In this document: in pieces, positions 16,783-27,693 of the stretch
Numbering within the stretch: position 1 is the stretch's first letter
How the letters are laid out: each line of letters begins with the position of its first letter
Source of the DNA: Microbacterium sp. Se63.02b
Lineage (GTDB): Bacteria > Actinomycetota > Actinomycetes > Actinomycetales > Microbacteriaceae
Assembly (NCBI RefSeq): GCF_014171575.1
Contig: NZ_CP050453.1
Span: 1,922,001 to 1,986,000 of the forward strand
Direction: 5' to 3'
Length of the DNA: 64,000 nucleotides
Translations under genes and position numbers: made by a program
Notes under the pieces: generated by a model
Told to the model about the DNA's origin: nothing
Databases searched by the model: none
Seen by the model: only the letters and a program-made list of their open reading frames with translations

Positions 16783-18824
16783 GATCGCTCCCTCACCTTC
16801 AGGATGTGCACCGGCTCGGCGAAGGCGTCGAGCCGCACGTAGTTGTGGTCGCTCCAGGTCCACACCGCCCCGGTGAGGAGATCTTCCACCTCGAACCGAT
16901 CGCCGAGCGGCACACCCCATCGCGTGGTGTCGAGGTGGACGGTCGTCTCGCGCACCGAGTGCGGATCGACGTTGGCGACCACGATGATGGTGTCTGCACG
17001 ACCGGTCCCGGTGAAGGGCGCGTCGAGGTGCTTGCTGTAGACGAGCACGGCGTCGTCGTCGCTCCAGTGCGTCGAGAAGGTGCGGAGCTGCCGCAGCGCC
17101 GGGTGGTCTCGCCTGATTTCGTTGAGACGGCGGAGCAACGGCGCGAGGGACTCGCCTCGCGCCTCTGCGCCGTTCCAGTCCCGGAACTTGTACTCGTACT
17201 TCTCGTTGTCGATGTTCTCTTCGGAGCCGGGACGCGCCACGTTCTCGAACAGCTCATATCCCGCATACACGCCGTACACCGGACCGGCCGTGGCCGCGAT
17301 GCAGGCGCGGATACGATACGCGGCCCTTCCGCCGAACTGCAGGTACTCGGTCAGGATGTCGTGCGTGTTCACGAAGAGGTTCGGACGCATGTAGTCGGCT
17401 GTCTCGTGCGACACGGAGGTGAGGAATTCTTCGAGCTCTGTCTTGGTGTTGCGCCAGGTGAAGTAGCTGTAGCTCTGCTGGAAGCCCACGGCGGCGAGTG
17501 CGCGCATCACGGCTGGTCGGGTGAATGCCTCGGCGAGGAATATCACGTCGGGATCGACCGCGTTCACTTCTGCGATGAGCCATTCCCAGAACTGCAGAGG
17601 CTTGGTGTGCGGATTGTCGACGCGGAAGATCTTCACCCCCTGACCGACCCAGTGCTGCACGATCCGCAACATCTCTGCGGCGATCCCCTCCGGATCGTTG
17701 TCGAAGTTCAGGGGGTAGATGTCCTGGTACTTCTTCGGGGGGTTCTCCGCGAAAGCGATCGTGCCGTCGGGGAGCGTCGTGAACCATTCGGGATGTGCGC
17801 TGACCCACGGGTGGTCCGGGGATGCCTGGAGCGCGAGATCCAGGGCGACCTCGAGCCCCTCCTTCTGTGCTGCGCGGACGAACGCGCGGAAGTCTGCCGG
17901 CGTGCCCAGGTCGGGGTGTATCGCATCGTGGCCGCCCGCTGCGGATCCGATCGCGTAAGGGGAGCCGGGGTCGCCGGGCTCAGCGACCAGAGTGTTGTTG
18001 CGCCCCTTGCGATGGGTGGTGCCGATCGGGTGGACGGGCACCAGGTAGACGACGTCGAACCCCATCGCTGCGACCTCGGGGAGGCGCTTCATAGCCGTGC
18101 GGAAGGTCCCGCTTTTCACGGTGCCGTCTTTCAGGCGACGGGCGCCTTCCGACCGCGGGAAGAACTCGTACCAGGCGCCGGTTCCCGCCGCGAGGCGATC
18201 CACGTTCACCGTCTGATCGGAGGAGGCGGAGCGCAGGCTCGTCACAGGACGTTCGCGGAAGATCTGCACGAGTCGCGCATCCGTCGAGACGGCGAGCGTC
18301 GTGTCGGCCTTGCCGCTGCGCAGCGCCAGAGCGACGTCGCCCAAGTGCTTCCGTTGCGCGGCGGGACGGTCCTTCTCGGTGGCCGCCCGAGCGAGCAGAT
18401 CGGCCCCGAGGGCCGCCATGACGGGCACGTCGACCGCCGCTCTCACCTTGAGCTCGGCGGCGTGCGCCCAGGTCGCGAAGTCATCAGAGAAGGCCTCGAA
18501 CCGGAACCGCCACGCGCCCTGCTCGTCGAGAGCGATGTCCGTCGACCAGGTGTCGGTGCCGTCGTCACGCGGCGAGAGTCGATGAAGAGTCTCTTCGCCG
18601 GACGGCGACGTGAGCCGGACGTGTACACCGATGATGTCGTGGCCCTCTCGAAACGAGGTCACGCTGAACGGGACGACTTCGCCGACGAAGGCCTTGGGCG
18701 TGAACCCGCCTGGCACAGCGGGCGATGGCTGCAGCAGGGGTATGCGCGTCGTCCGGAGTACGCCGGGCGTATCGGCGTCATCCGCGGCGCGCGGCGGGAT
18801 CTGAGAGGGACTCCGGAGAGTCAT
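16779..18824 (-). CDS. glgE: Alpha-1,4-glucan:maltose-1-phosphate maltosyltransferase
   Basis: GlgE extends alpha-1,4-glucans with maltose from maltose-1-phosphate. The 681-residue product has the family's N-terminal domain (RIPLLQPSPAVPGG, then FVGEVVPFSV) and a GH13_3 barrel: VYLVPVHPIGTTHRKGRNNTL, the nucleophile Asp in FRVDNPHTKPLQFW, the acid Glu in FLAEAFTRP and the third acid in NTHDILTEYL. I used the ATG at 18824; a GTG at 18881 would add 19 residues without a ribosome site. It lies between glgX and glgB on one strand. TreS, Pep2/Mak and GlgM, the maltose-1-phosphate suppliers, are not in the window. Confidence 0.95.
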   Translation of the reverse strand: MTLRSPSQIPPRAADDADTPGVLRTTRIPLLQPSPAVPGGFTPKAFVGEVVPFSVTSFREGHDIIGVHVRLTSPSGEETLHRLSPRDDGTDTWSTDIALDEQGAWRFRFEAFSDDFATWAHAAELKVRAAVDVPVMAALGADLLARAATEKDRPAAQRKHLGDVALALRSGKADTTLAVSTDARLVQIFRERPVTSLRSASSDQTVNVDRLAAGTGAWYEFFPRSEGARRLKDGTVKSGTFRTAMKRLPEVAAMGFDVVYLVPVHPIGTTHRKGRNNTLVAEPGDPGSPYAIGSAAGGHDAIHPDLGTPADFRAFVRAAQKEGLEVALDLALQASPDHPWVSAHPEWFTTLPDGTIAFAENPPKKYQDIYPLNFDNDPEGIAAEMLRIVQHWVGQGVKIFRVDNPHTKPLQFWEWLIAEVNAVDPDVIFLAEAFTRPAVMRALAAVGFQQSYSYFTWRNTKTELEEFLTSVSHETADYMRPNLFVNTHDILTEYLQFGGRAAYRIRACIAATAGPVYGVYAGYELFENVARPGSEENIDNEKYEYKFRDWNGAEARGESLAPLLRRLNEIRRDHPALRQLRTFSTHWSDDDAVLVYSKHLDAPFTGTGRADTIIVVANVDPHSVRETTVHLDTTRWGVPLGDRFEVEDLLTGAVWTWSDHNYVRLDAFAEPVHILKVRERS

Positions 18825-18915
18825 GGACCGAGTTCCAGCACGTGCAGGCACATCCCGAATGTACCGCGCGGAGGAGGTCACGGGTAGCGCGCGGCGCGGT
18901 GCGTCGGCGCGGGTC

Positions 18916-20988
18916 TCACTCGACGCGGAAGAGCCTCATCGAGGTACCGGACACCGGGAGGACATCACCAGGTGCGAAGACCTCCTCCTCATCGGTCGGG
19001 CGCTCCAGAGCACTCGACCACAACGACACGAAGCGCGTCGCATCCTCGATCTCGTCGGGCAGACGCACGTCGATCGGAGACTCGGTGCCGTGCACGATGA
19101 GCAGGATACGGTTGTACGCCTCGGTGTCCGGAGTGGATGCGGCGACGTACTGCAGCGTGCGGTTGCCGGGGTCCGCCCACTGTCCCTGTTCCATCGTCTC
19201 GCCGTTCTGGTCGTACCAGTCCATGACGGAGGCGTTGGGGATGTGCTCGCCGAGGCGTGCGTAGCGGCTGGGTCGGAGCGCCGGGTTGTCCTGCCGGAGC
19301 CGGATGAGGCGGGAGACGTGAGCGCGGAGGTCTTCCTGCCACGGTTCGAACTCCCAGGCGAGCCACGTCAGCGCGGAGTCCTGCGCGTAGGCGTTGTTGT
19401 TGCCACGTTGCGTGCGTCCGACCTCGTCTCCTGCCGTCAGCATCGGGATGCCTGCCGAGAGCAGGAGAGTGCCGAGGAGGTTCCGCATGGCCTTTCGCCG
19501 CGCTGCCAGGATCGTCGGATCGTCGGTCGGCCCCTCGATGCCGTGGTTGAAGGCGCGGTTCATGTCGGCGCCGTCGCGGTTCTGCTCTCCGTTCGCCTCG
19601 TTGTGCTTCACGTCGTACGACACCAGGTCGTGCAGGGTGAAACCGTCGTGAGCCGTGACGAAGTTCACGCTGGCGAGCGGGCCCCGATCCTCGCTGAACG
19701 TGTTGGAGGATCCGGCGAGGCGGGTGGCGAACCCGCCGATGCCCACGGGCGCCGATGCGCGTCGTGCGTAGTCGATGTCGCTCAGCCAGAAGTTGCGCAC
19801 CCGGTCGCGGTAGCGATCGTTCCACTCGTGCCAGCCCGCCGGGAAGTTCCCGGTCTGCCAACCGCCGAGGCCGACGTCCCACGGTTCGGCGATGAGTTTG
19901 GTCTCGGCGAGGATCGGATCCGCCGCGATGGCAGCGAGGAGCGGGTGGTCGGGCGTGTACGTGTGAGTGTCGTCCCGCGCGATCGCCGTGGCGAGATCGA
20001 ACCGGAAGCCGTCGATCTGCATCTCCTGTGCCCAGTAGCGGAGCGAGTCCAGCACCAGTCGCGCCCCGGCATCGGTCGCGGTGTTGAGGGTGTTCCCGCA
20101 GCCCGTGGTGTCGACGTAGACGCCGGACTCGTCCTGGCGGTAGTAGTTCGCGTTGTCGATGCCCCGCAGGCTCGAGCGGGGGCCGCCGATGCCCTCCTCA
20201 GAGGTGTGGTTGTACACCACATCGAGGATCACTTCGAGTCCGGCCTCGTGCAACAGGCGCACCATGCCCTTGAACTCGGCGAGCACGGCCTCCGGACCTT
20301 CCTTGCGGGCATCCTCCGTGGCATAGGCGGTGTGCGGAGTGAAGAAGTTGAGGGTGTTGTACCCCCAGTAGTTGGTCAGCCCACGCTCGAGAAGGCGGGG
20401 CTCCGGGACGAAGGCATGCACGGGGAGAAGCTCGATCGATGTGATCCCGAGCGAGCGGAAATGCGCGATCATCGCGGGATGGGCGAGACCGGCGTATGTG
20501 CCGTGCAGCGCCGGGGGAACGTCGGGGTGCCGCTTGGTGAGGCCCTTGAGATGTCCTTCATAGATGACAGTGCGGTCGAGGGGCACGCGTGGCTTCCTTG
20601 ACTCTCCCCAGTCGAAGCCGTCCACGATGACGACGGATCGCCATTCCTCGTAGCCGTCACCCTGGGCGAGGCCGCGGGAGTAAGGGTCCAGGAGCAGCGT
20701 CTCGGGGTTGAAGGTGTTGCCGGGTCCGTGCGGACCACCCACGCGGACGGCGTAGCGGACCCCGGGCTGGAGCAGCGCCGTGGTGACTTCCCAGACGCCG
20801 CCAGCCAGGCGTTCGAGAGGCACTTCGTCCGTCGCCCAATCGAGGTCGGTGGCATCGAAGACCACCAGCTCCACGGACGAGGCGTTCTGCGACCAGACGC
20901 GCAGCGTTCCGACGCCGTCGTGCAGACGGACGCCGAGGTTGTCGAGGGCTGAGCCGCCGGGCGCGGCGAGGTCTCGGGACACGGGCAT
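18916..20988 (-). CDS. glgX: Glycogen debranching enzyme GlgX
   Basis: GlgX is an isoamylase-type enzyme that removes limit-dextrin branches from glycogen. The 690-residue product has an N-terminal CBM48 domain (GTLRVWSQNASSVELVVFD) and a GH13_11 barrel with VIYEGHLKGLTKRHPDVP, WGYNTLNFFTPHTAYAT, the nucleophile Asp in DGFRFDLATAIA, the acid Glu in LIAEPWDVGLGGWQ and the third acid in VTAHDGFTLHDLV. A TAGTGT box lies six bases before the ATG, so the mRNA is probably leaderless. It is the first gene of the glgX-glgE-glgB cluster, 91 bases ahead of glgE. Confidence 0.96.
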   Translation of the reverse strand: MPVSRDLAAPGGSALDNLGVRLHDGVGTLRVWSQNASSVELVVFDATDLDWATDEVPLERLAGGVWEVTTALLQPGVRYAVRVGGPHGPGNTFNPETLLLDPYSRGLAQGDGYEEWRSVVIVDGFDWGESRKPRVPLDRTVIYEGHLKGLTKRHPDVPPALHGTYAGLAHPAMIAHFRSLGITSIELLPVHAFVPEPRLLERGLTNYWGYNTLNFFTPHTAYATEDARKEGPEAVLAEFKGMVRLLHEAGLEVILDVVYNHTSEEGIGGPRSSLRGIDNANYYRQDESGVYVDTTGCGNTLNTATDAGARLVLDSLRYWAQEMQIDGFRFDLATAIARDDTHTYTPDHPLLAAIAADPILAETKLIAEPWDVGLGGWQTGNFPAGWHEWNDRYRDRVRNFWLSDIDYARRASAPVGIGGFATRLAGSSNTFSEDRGPLASVNFVTAHDGFTLHDLVSYDVKHNEANGEQNRDGADMNRAFNHGIEGPTDDPTILAARRKAMRNLLGTLLLSAGIPMLTAGDEVGRTQRGNNNAYAQDSALTWLAWEFEPWQEDLRAHVSRLIRLRQDNPALRPSRYARLGEHIPNASVMDWYDQNGETMEQGQWADPGNRTLQYVAASTPDTEAYNRILLIVHGTESPIDVRLPDEIEDATRFVSLWSSALERPTDEEEVFAPGDVLPVSGTSMRLFRVE

Positions 20989-20994
20989 GAGTAC

Positions 20995-21000
20995 ACACTA
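20995..21000 (-). promoter_or_regulatory. -10 box of glgX (leaderless)
   Basis: TAGTGT ends six bases before the glgX ATG, the spacing expected when transcription starts at the start codon. Confidence 0.55.
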
Positions 21001-21088
21001 GGCGCGATGTGTTGCCGTCTCATGACAGCCGGTACCGGGTTCCCGACGTGCGACCCCCCACGCCGCCGTTTCGCGAGAGAATCGAAGG

Positions 21089-22261
21089 ATGCGGCACTAT
21101 CTCGATCACGCAGCGACCACGCCGCTGCGCCCGGAAGCGCGCGATGCCTGGCTGCATGCGTCCGAGACCGTCGGCAACGCCTCATCGACGCACGCCGCGG
21201 GACAGGACGCCCGGCGCCTGCTGGAGGAGTCGCGCGAGCGCGCCGCAGCCGTGCTGGATGCCGAGCCGATCGAGATCGTGTTCACGTCGGGGGCACGGAG
21301 TCGATCAACCTCGCGCTGCAGGGCTTGTGGCACGCGCGCGCGAACGGCACATCGGCGATCGTGCTGCCGGATGCCGAGCATCACGCGACGATGGACACTG
21401 CGGCGGGTCTCGTCGATGACGGCGCGGAGTTGCGGCGGGTCCCGGTGACGGAGCAGGCGCGGATCGACCCGGCGCAGTTCGAGGGGCAGCTCGCGGGGCG
21501 GCCCTCGCCACCGCACTCGTCGCGAACAACGAAGCGGGCACGATCAACGAAGCCGCGTCGCTCGCTCGGGCCGCCGCCGGGGCCGATGTCCCGCTCCACC
21601 TCGATGCGGTCGCCGCTCTCGGACATCTTCCGCTGTCGTTCCGTGCTCTGCGGGGAGAGGCGGGCCCGGGCGTCGGACTCGTCGCGATGAGTCTCGCCGG
21701 GCACAAGATCGGCGCACCCGTCGGCGTCGGGGCGCTGGTGACCGCACGGACGGCGCGCCTGACGGCACTGCTGCGCGGCGGTGCACAACAGCGAGGGCTG
21801 CGTGCCGGGACGCAGGATGTCCCCGGTGCCGCGGCCTTCGCCACCGCGCTCGAGCTCGCCGAGGTCGAGCGCGAGGAGGAGGGGCGTCGACTGCGCACCC
21901 TGCGTGACCGACTCGTGAGCGGCATCCGGACCGCTGTGCCGGACGTCGTGCTCCTGGGCGACCAGACCGACCGCCTCCCGGGGAACGCGCACCTGCTCTT
22001 CCCCGGCGCGGTGGGGAGAGCCTGCTGTTCCTGCTCGATGTCGCGGGTGTGGCCGCGTCGACGGGGTCGGCCTGCCAGGCCGGCGTCGCCGAACCCTCGC
22101 ATGTGGTCATGGCGATGGGACGAAGCGAACGGGACGCGCGCAGCGTGCTCCGGTTCTCGCTCGGCCGGACCTCGACCGACGCCGACGTCGATGCTGTGCT
22201 CGCCGTGATCGCGGACACCTACGCCCGCGCATCCGGCGCCGGCACAGGCGCACGCTCGTAG
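21089..22261 (+). pseudogene. Cysteine desulfurase (frameshifted as sequenced)
   Basis: This NifS/IscS-type PLP enzyme takes sulfur from cysteine, here probably for tRNA thiolation by the MnmA encoded next. The frame starts at MRHYLDHAATTPLRPEA and is broken three times, each by one missing G: at 21289-21293 (TSGGTESINLALQG), 21495-21498 (LAGAALATALVANNEAGTI) and 22013-22016 (FPGAVGESLLFLLD). Repaired, it is 391 residues with all key parts: the DAEHHATMD His region, LHLDAVAALGHLP, the PLP lysine in SLAGHKIGAP and the active Cys in STGSACQAG. A GAGAAT box lies six bases before the ATG. All three breaks look like base-calling errors. Confidence 0.9.
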
Positions 22262-22264
22262 ACT
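22259..22264 (+). promoter_or_regulatory. -10 box of mnmA (leaderless), overlapping upstream stop codon
   Basis: TAGACT ends six bases before the mnmA ATG. Its TAG is also the stop codon of the cysteine desulfurase. Confidence 0.6.
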
Positions 22265-22270
22265 GGTGTC

Positions 22271-23368
22271 ATGCGGATCCTTGCGGCCATGAGCGGTGGT
22301 GTCGATTCCGCCGTCGCGGCTGCCAGGGCCGTGGAGGCGGGGCACGACGTCGTCGGCGTGCATCTCGCGCTCTCCCGGGCCGGCGGAACCCTGCGCACGG
22401 GAAGCCGCGGATGCTGCACGATCGAAGACGCGCTCGACGCCCGTCGCGCCGCCGACATGCTCGGCATCCCGTTCTACGTGTGGGACTTCTCTGAGAGGTT
22501 CCGCGACGACGTGATCGCGGACTTCATCTCGGAGTACCAGGCCGGTCGCACCCCGAACCCGTGCATGCGCTGCAACGAGAAGATCAAGTTCGCCGCGCTG
22601 CTCGAGCGGGCGATCGAACTCGGGTTCGACGCGGTGTGCACCGGACACTACGCGACTCTCATCGACGGGCCCGACGGCCTCGAGCTGCACCGCGCCTCTG
22701 ACAATGCCAAGGATCAGTCCTATGTCCTGGGAGTGTTGACGGCAGAGCAGCTCGCACACACCTACTTCCCGCTGGGGACCACTCCTTCGAAGGCCCTCGT
22801 GCGCGCTGAGGCCGAAGCGCGCGGCCTCAGCGTCGCCCAGAAGCCGGACAGCCACGACATCTGCTTCATCCCCGATGGTGATACGCGCGGCTGGCTCGCC
22901 GAGAAGGTGGGAACGGCCACGGGCGAGATCGTGGATCGCACGGGTGAGGTCGTCGGTGCGCACGAGGGCGCACACGCGTTCACGGTCGGTCAGCGGCGCG
23001 GTCTCAAGCTGGGCATTCCCGCGGCCGACGGCAAACCGCGGTTCGTCCTCGAGGTGCGCCCCGTCTCGAACACCGTCGTCGTCGGCCCCAAGGAGGCGCT
23101 CGCGATCGCCGAGATCGCAGGGGAGCGGTTCAGCTGGGCTGGAGCGGCGCCGAGAGAGTCGTCCTTCGAATGTCACGTGCAGATCCGCGCTCATGCGGAA
23201 CCGGTGGCCGCGCGGGCTGTGGTGTCGGACTCGGGTGTCCGGGTCACTCCGGACGTGCCGCTCGACGGCGTTGCGCCCGGGCAGACCGCGGTCCTCTACA
23301 TCGGCACGCGTGTGCTCGGACAGTTCACGATCGACACGACGGTGTCGGCTGTGCCCGTCGGCGCGTAG
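22271..23368 (+). CDS. mnmA: tRNA-specific 2-thiouridylase MnmA
   Basis: MnmA makes 2-thiouridine at U34 of Lys, Glu and Gln tRNAs, using sulfur passed from cysteine desulfurase. The 365-residue product has the PP-loop [12 protein letters not shown] at the N-terminus, the cysteines CCTIED and [16 protein letters not shown], the TGHYATL loop and a C-terminal beta-barrel. Length and motifs are those of the family. It follows the cysteine desulfurase by nine bases with its own TAGACT box, so it can be expressed alone as well as by read-through. Confidence 0.96.
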   Translation: MRILAAMSGGVDSAVAAARAVEAGHDVVGVHLALSRAGGTLRTGSRGCCTIEDALDARRAADMLGIPFYVWDFSERFRDDVIADFISEYQAGRTPNPCMRCNEKIKFAALLERAIELGFDAVCTGHYATLIDGPDGLELHRASDNAKDQSYVLGVLTAEQLAHTYFPLGTTPSKALVRAEAEARGLSVAQKPDSHDICFIPDGDTRGWLAEKVGTATGEIVDRTGEVVGAHEGAHAFTVGQRRGLKLGIPAADGKPRFVLEVRPVSNTVVVGPKEALAIAEIAGERFSWAGAAPRESSFECHVQIRAHAEPVAARAVVSDSGVRVTPDVPLDGVAPGQTAVLYIGTRVLGQFTIDTTVSAVPVGA

Positions 23369-23395
23369 ATCCTCTGCAGTGTCCGTACCCGCTCG

Positions 23396-25739
<2,344 letters not shown>

Positions 25740-25810
25740 TCGTCACCCAGGGCTGGCCGAGCGCGCGCCTCGACTCGCGCGGAGCGGAGAACCCCGCCCG
25801 CGCGAGAGCG

Positions 25811-27646
25811 TCAGTTCTTGTGGCGCGGCTTGCGGAACGGCTTCTCGTCGCGGCTGTCGCGGGCCGGGCGGTCGTCGCGGTCGCGTCGTTCGAATCGGTC
25901 GCCGGAGTCGCGACCGTCCCGCGGACCGCTCCGGCGGGCACCGCCGGGTCCCCGGTCGGGCTTGATCTCGATCAGGCGTCCGGAGATGCGCGTGTCCCGG
26001 AGCTTCTCGAGCACGGAGCGATCCATGTTCGCAGGAAGCTCCACGATGGAGAAATCGGGTCGGATGTTGATCGCTCCGAAGTCGTCACGACCGAGTCCGC
26101 CCTCGTTGGCGAGTGCGCCGACGATCTGACGGGGCTCGACGCGGTGACGGCGGCCGACCTCGATGCGGTAGGCCGCGTAGTCGCCGCGTCCGCGGCGCTC
26201 CGTGCGCGGCTCGCGGGAGTCTCTGGCGGCGCGTTCCCGCGGCGGTCGGTTGTCGGCCTCGACCGCCTTCGACAGGGGGTCGTCGGCCGGGTCGAGAAGC
26301 AACGGCTTGTCGCCCTGCGCGACGACGGCGAGCGCAGCAGCCACGTCGCTTTCGGGGACGTCGTGATGACGGACGTAGTGAGCGACGATGTCGCGGAAGG
26401 CTTCGATGCGGGTGGTCTCCGACAGTGCGGTGGTGATCGCGTCGTCGAAGCGGTTCAGACGCGTGGTGTTCACGTCCTCGGTGCTGGGCAACTGCATCTG
26501 GGTCGGCTGCTGACGCGTGGCCTTCTCGATGTGCTTGAGCAGGTAGCGCTCGCGCGGGGTGATGAAGCTGATGGCATCCCCGGAGCGTCCGGCGCGTCCG
26601 GTGCGGCCGATGCGGTGCACGTACGACTCGGTGTCGGTCGGGATGTCGAAGTTGACAACGTGGCTGATGCGCTCGACGTCGAGGCCGCGGGCCGCCACGT
26701 CGGTCGCGACGAGGATGTCGAGCTTGCCGTCCTTGAGCTGGTTGACGCTGCGTTCGCGCTGCACCTGGGGGACGTCGCCGTTGATGGCAGCGGCAGAGTA
26801 GCCGCGTGCTCGCAGCTTCTCGGCAAGCGTCTCGGTCTCGTTCTTGGTGCGGACGAACACGATCATGCCGTCGAAGTTCTCGACCTCGAGGATTCGGGTG
26901 AGCGCATCGACCTTCTGCGCGTACGACACCACGAGGTAACGCTGCGTGATGTTCGTGCCGGTCGCGGTCTTCGACTTGATGCTGATCTCTTCCGGGTCGC
27001 GCAGGTACTTCTGCGCGAGGCGGCGGATCTGCGGCGGCATCGTGGCGGAGAACAGCGCGACCTGCTTCTCCTCGGGCGTCTGCGCGAGGATCTGCTCCAC
27101 ATCTTCCGCGAAGCCCATCTTCAGCATCTCGTCGGCTTCGTCGAGCACGAGGTACTGCAGCTGCGACAGGTCGAGCGTGCCCTTGGCGAGGTGGTCCATG
27201 ATGCGGCCGGGTGTTCCCACGATCACATGCACCCCGCGGCGCAGGGCCGACAGCTGCACGCCGTAACCCTGCCCGCCGTAGACGGGCAGGACGTGCACGC
27301 CCTTCATCTTCGAGGCGTAGGACTCGAAGGCCTCGCACACCTGGAGCGCGAGCTCGCGGGTGGGGGCGAGGACGAGGGCCTGTGGCGTCTTCTGCGAGAC
27401 GTCGAGGCGCTCGAGCACGGGGAGTGCGAACGCCGCGGTCTTGCCGGTTCCGGTCTGGGCCATGCCGACGACATCGCGGCCGGCGAGAAGCGTGGGGATG
27501 GTGGCCGCCTGGATGGGCGACGGGGTCTCGTAGCCGAGGTCCTTGATGGCTTTGAGGACAGGCCCGGTGATGCCGAGCTCCTCGAATCCGGGGGTCGCGG
27601 GGGAGTCCTCGGGGGCGTCGGTCAGCACTGCATCTTCAGGGGTCAC
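25811..27646 (-). CDS. DEAD-box RNA helicase (DeaD/CsdA-like)
   Basis: The product is 611 residues. All helicase motifs are in order: the Q motif region (FEELGITGPVLKAIKDLGYETPSPIQ in part), motif I AQTGTGKT, PTRELALQ, GTPGRIMDHL, DEAD (VLDEADEMLKMG), SAT (LFSATMPP), then FVRTKNETE, ATDVAARGLD and HRIGRTGRAGRSG. A DbpA-type RNA-binding domain (IRPDFSIVELPANMDRSV) follows near residues 490-560, and an Arg/Asp-rich disordered tail ends the protein. Such enzymes unwind RNA in ribosome assembly and in the cold. It converges on ligA. The single N-terminal start is the only sensible one. Confidence 0.94.
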   Translation of the reverse strand: MTPEDAVLTDAPEDSPATPGFEELGITGPVLKAIKDLGYETPSPIQAATIPTLLAGRDVVGMAQTGTGKTAAFALPVLERLDVSQKTPQALVLAPTRELALQVCEAFESYASKMKGVHVLPVYGGQGYGVQLSALRRGVHVIVGTPGRIMDHLAKGTLDLSQLQYLVLDEADEMLKMGFAEDVEQILAQTPEEKQVALFSATMPPQIRRLAQKYLRDPEEISIKSKTATGTNITQRYLVVSYAQKVDALTRILEVENFDGMIVFVRTKNETETLAEKLRARGYSAAAINGDVPQVQRERSVNQLKDGKLDILVATDVAARGLDVERISHVVNFDIPTDTESYVHRIGRTGRAGRSGDAISFITPRERYLLKHIEKATRQQPTQMQLPSTEDVNTTRLNRFDDAITTALSETTRIEAFRDIVAHYVRHHDVPESDVAAALAVVAQGDKPLLLDPADDPLSKAVEADNRPPRERAARDSREPRTERRGRGDYAAYRIEVGRRHRVEPRQIVGALANEGGLGRDDFGAINIRPDFSIVELPANMDRSVLEKLRDTRISGRLIEIKPDRGPGGARRSGPRDGRDSGDRFERRDRDDRPARDSRDEKPFRKPRHKN

Positions 27647-27693
27647 TTCCCAAGGGTAGCGCGCGGCGGCGATCGATGCCTGTGAGGGCGACC

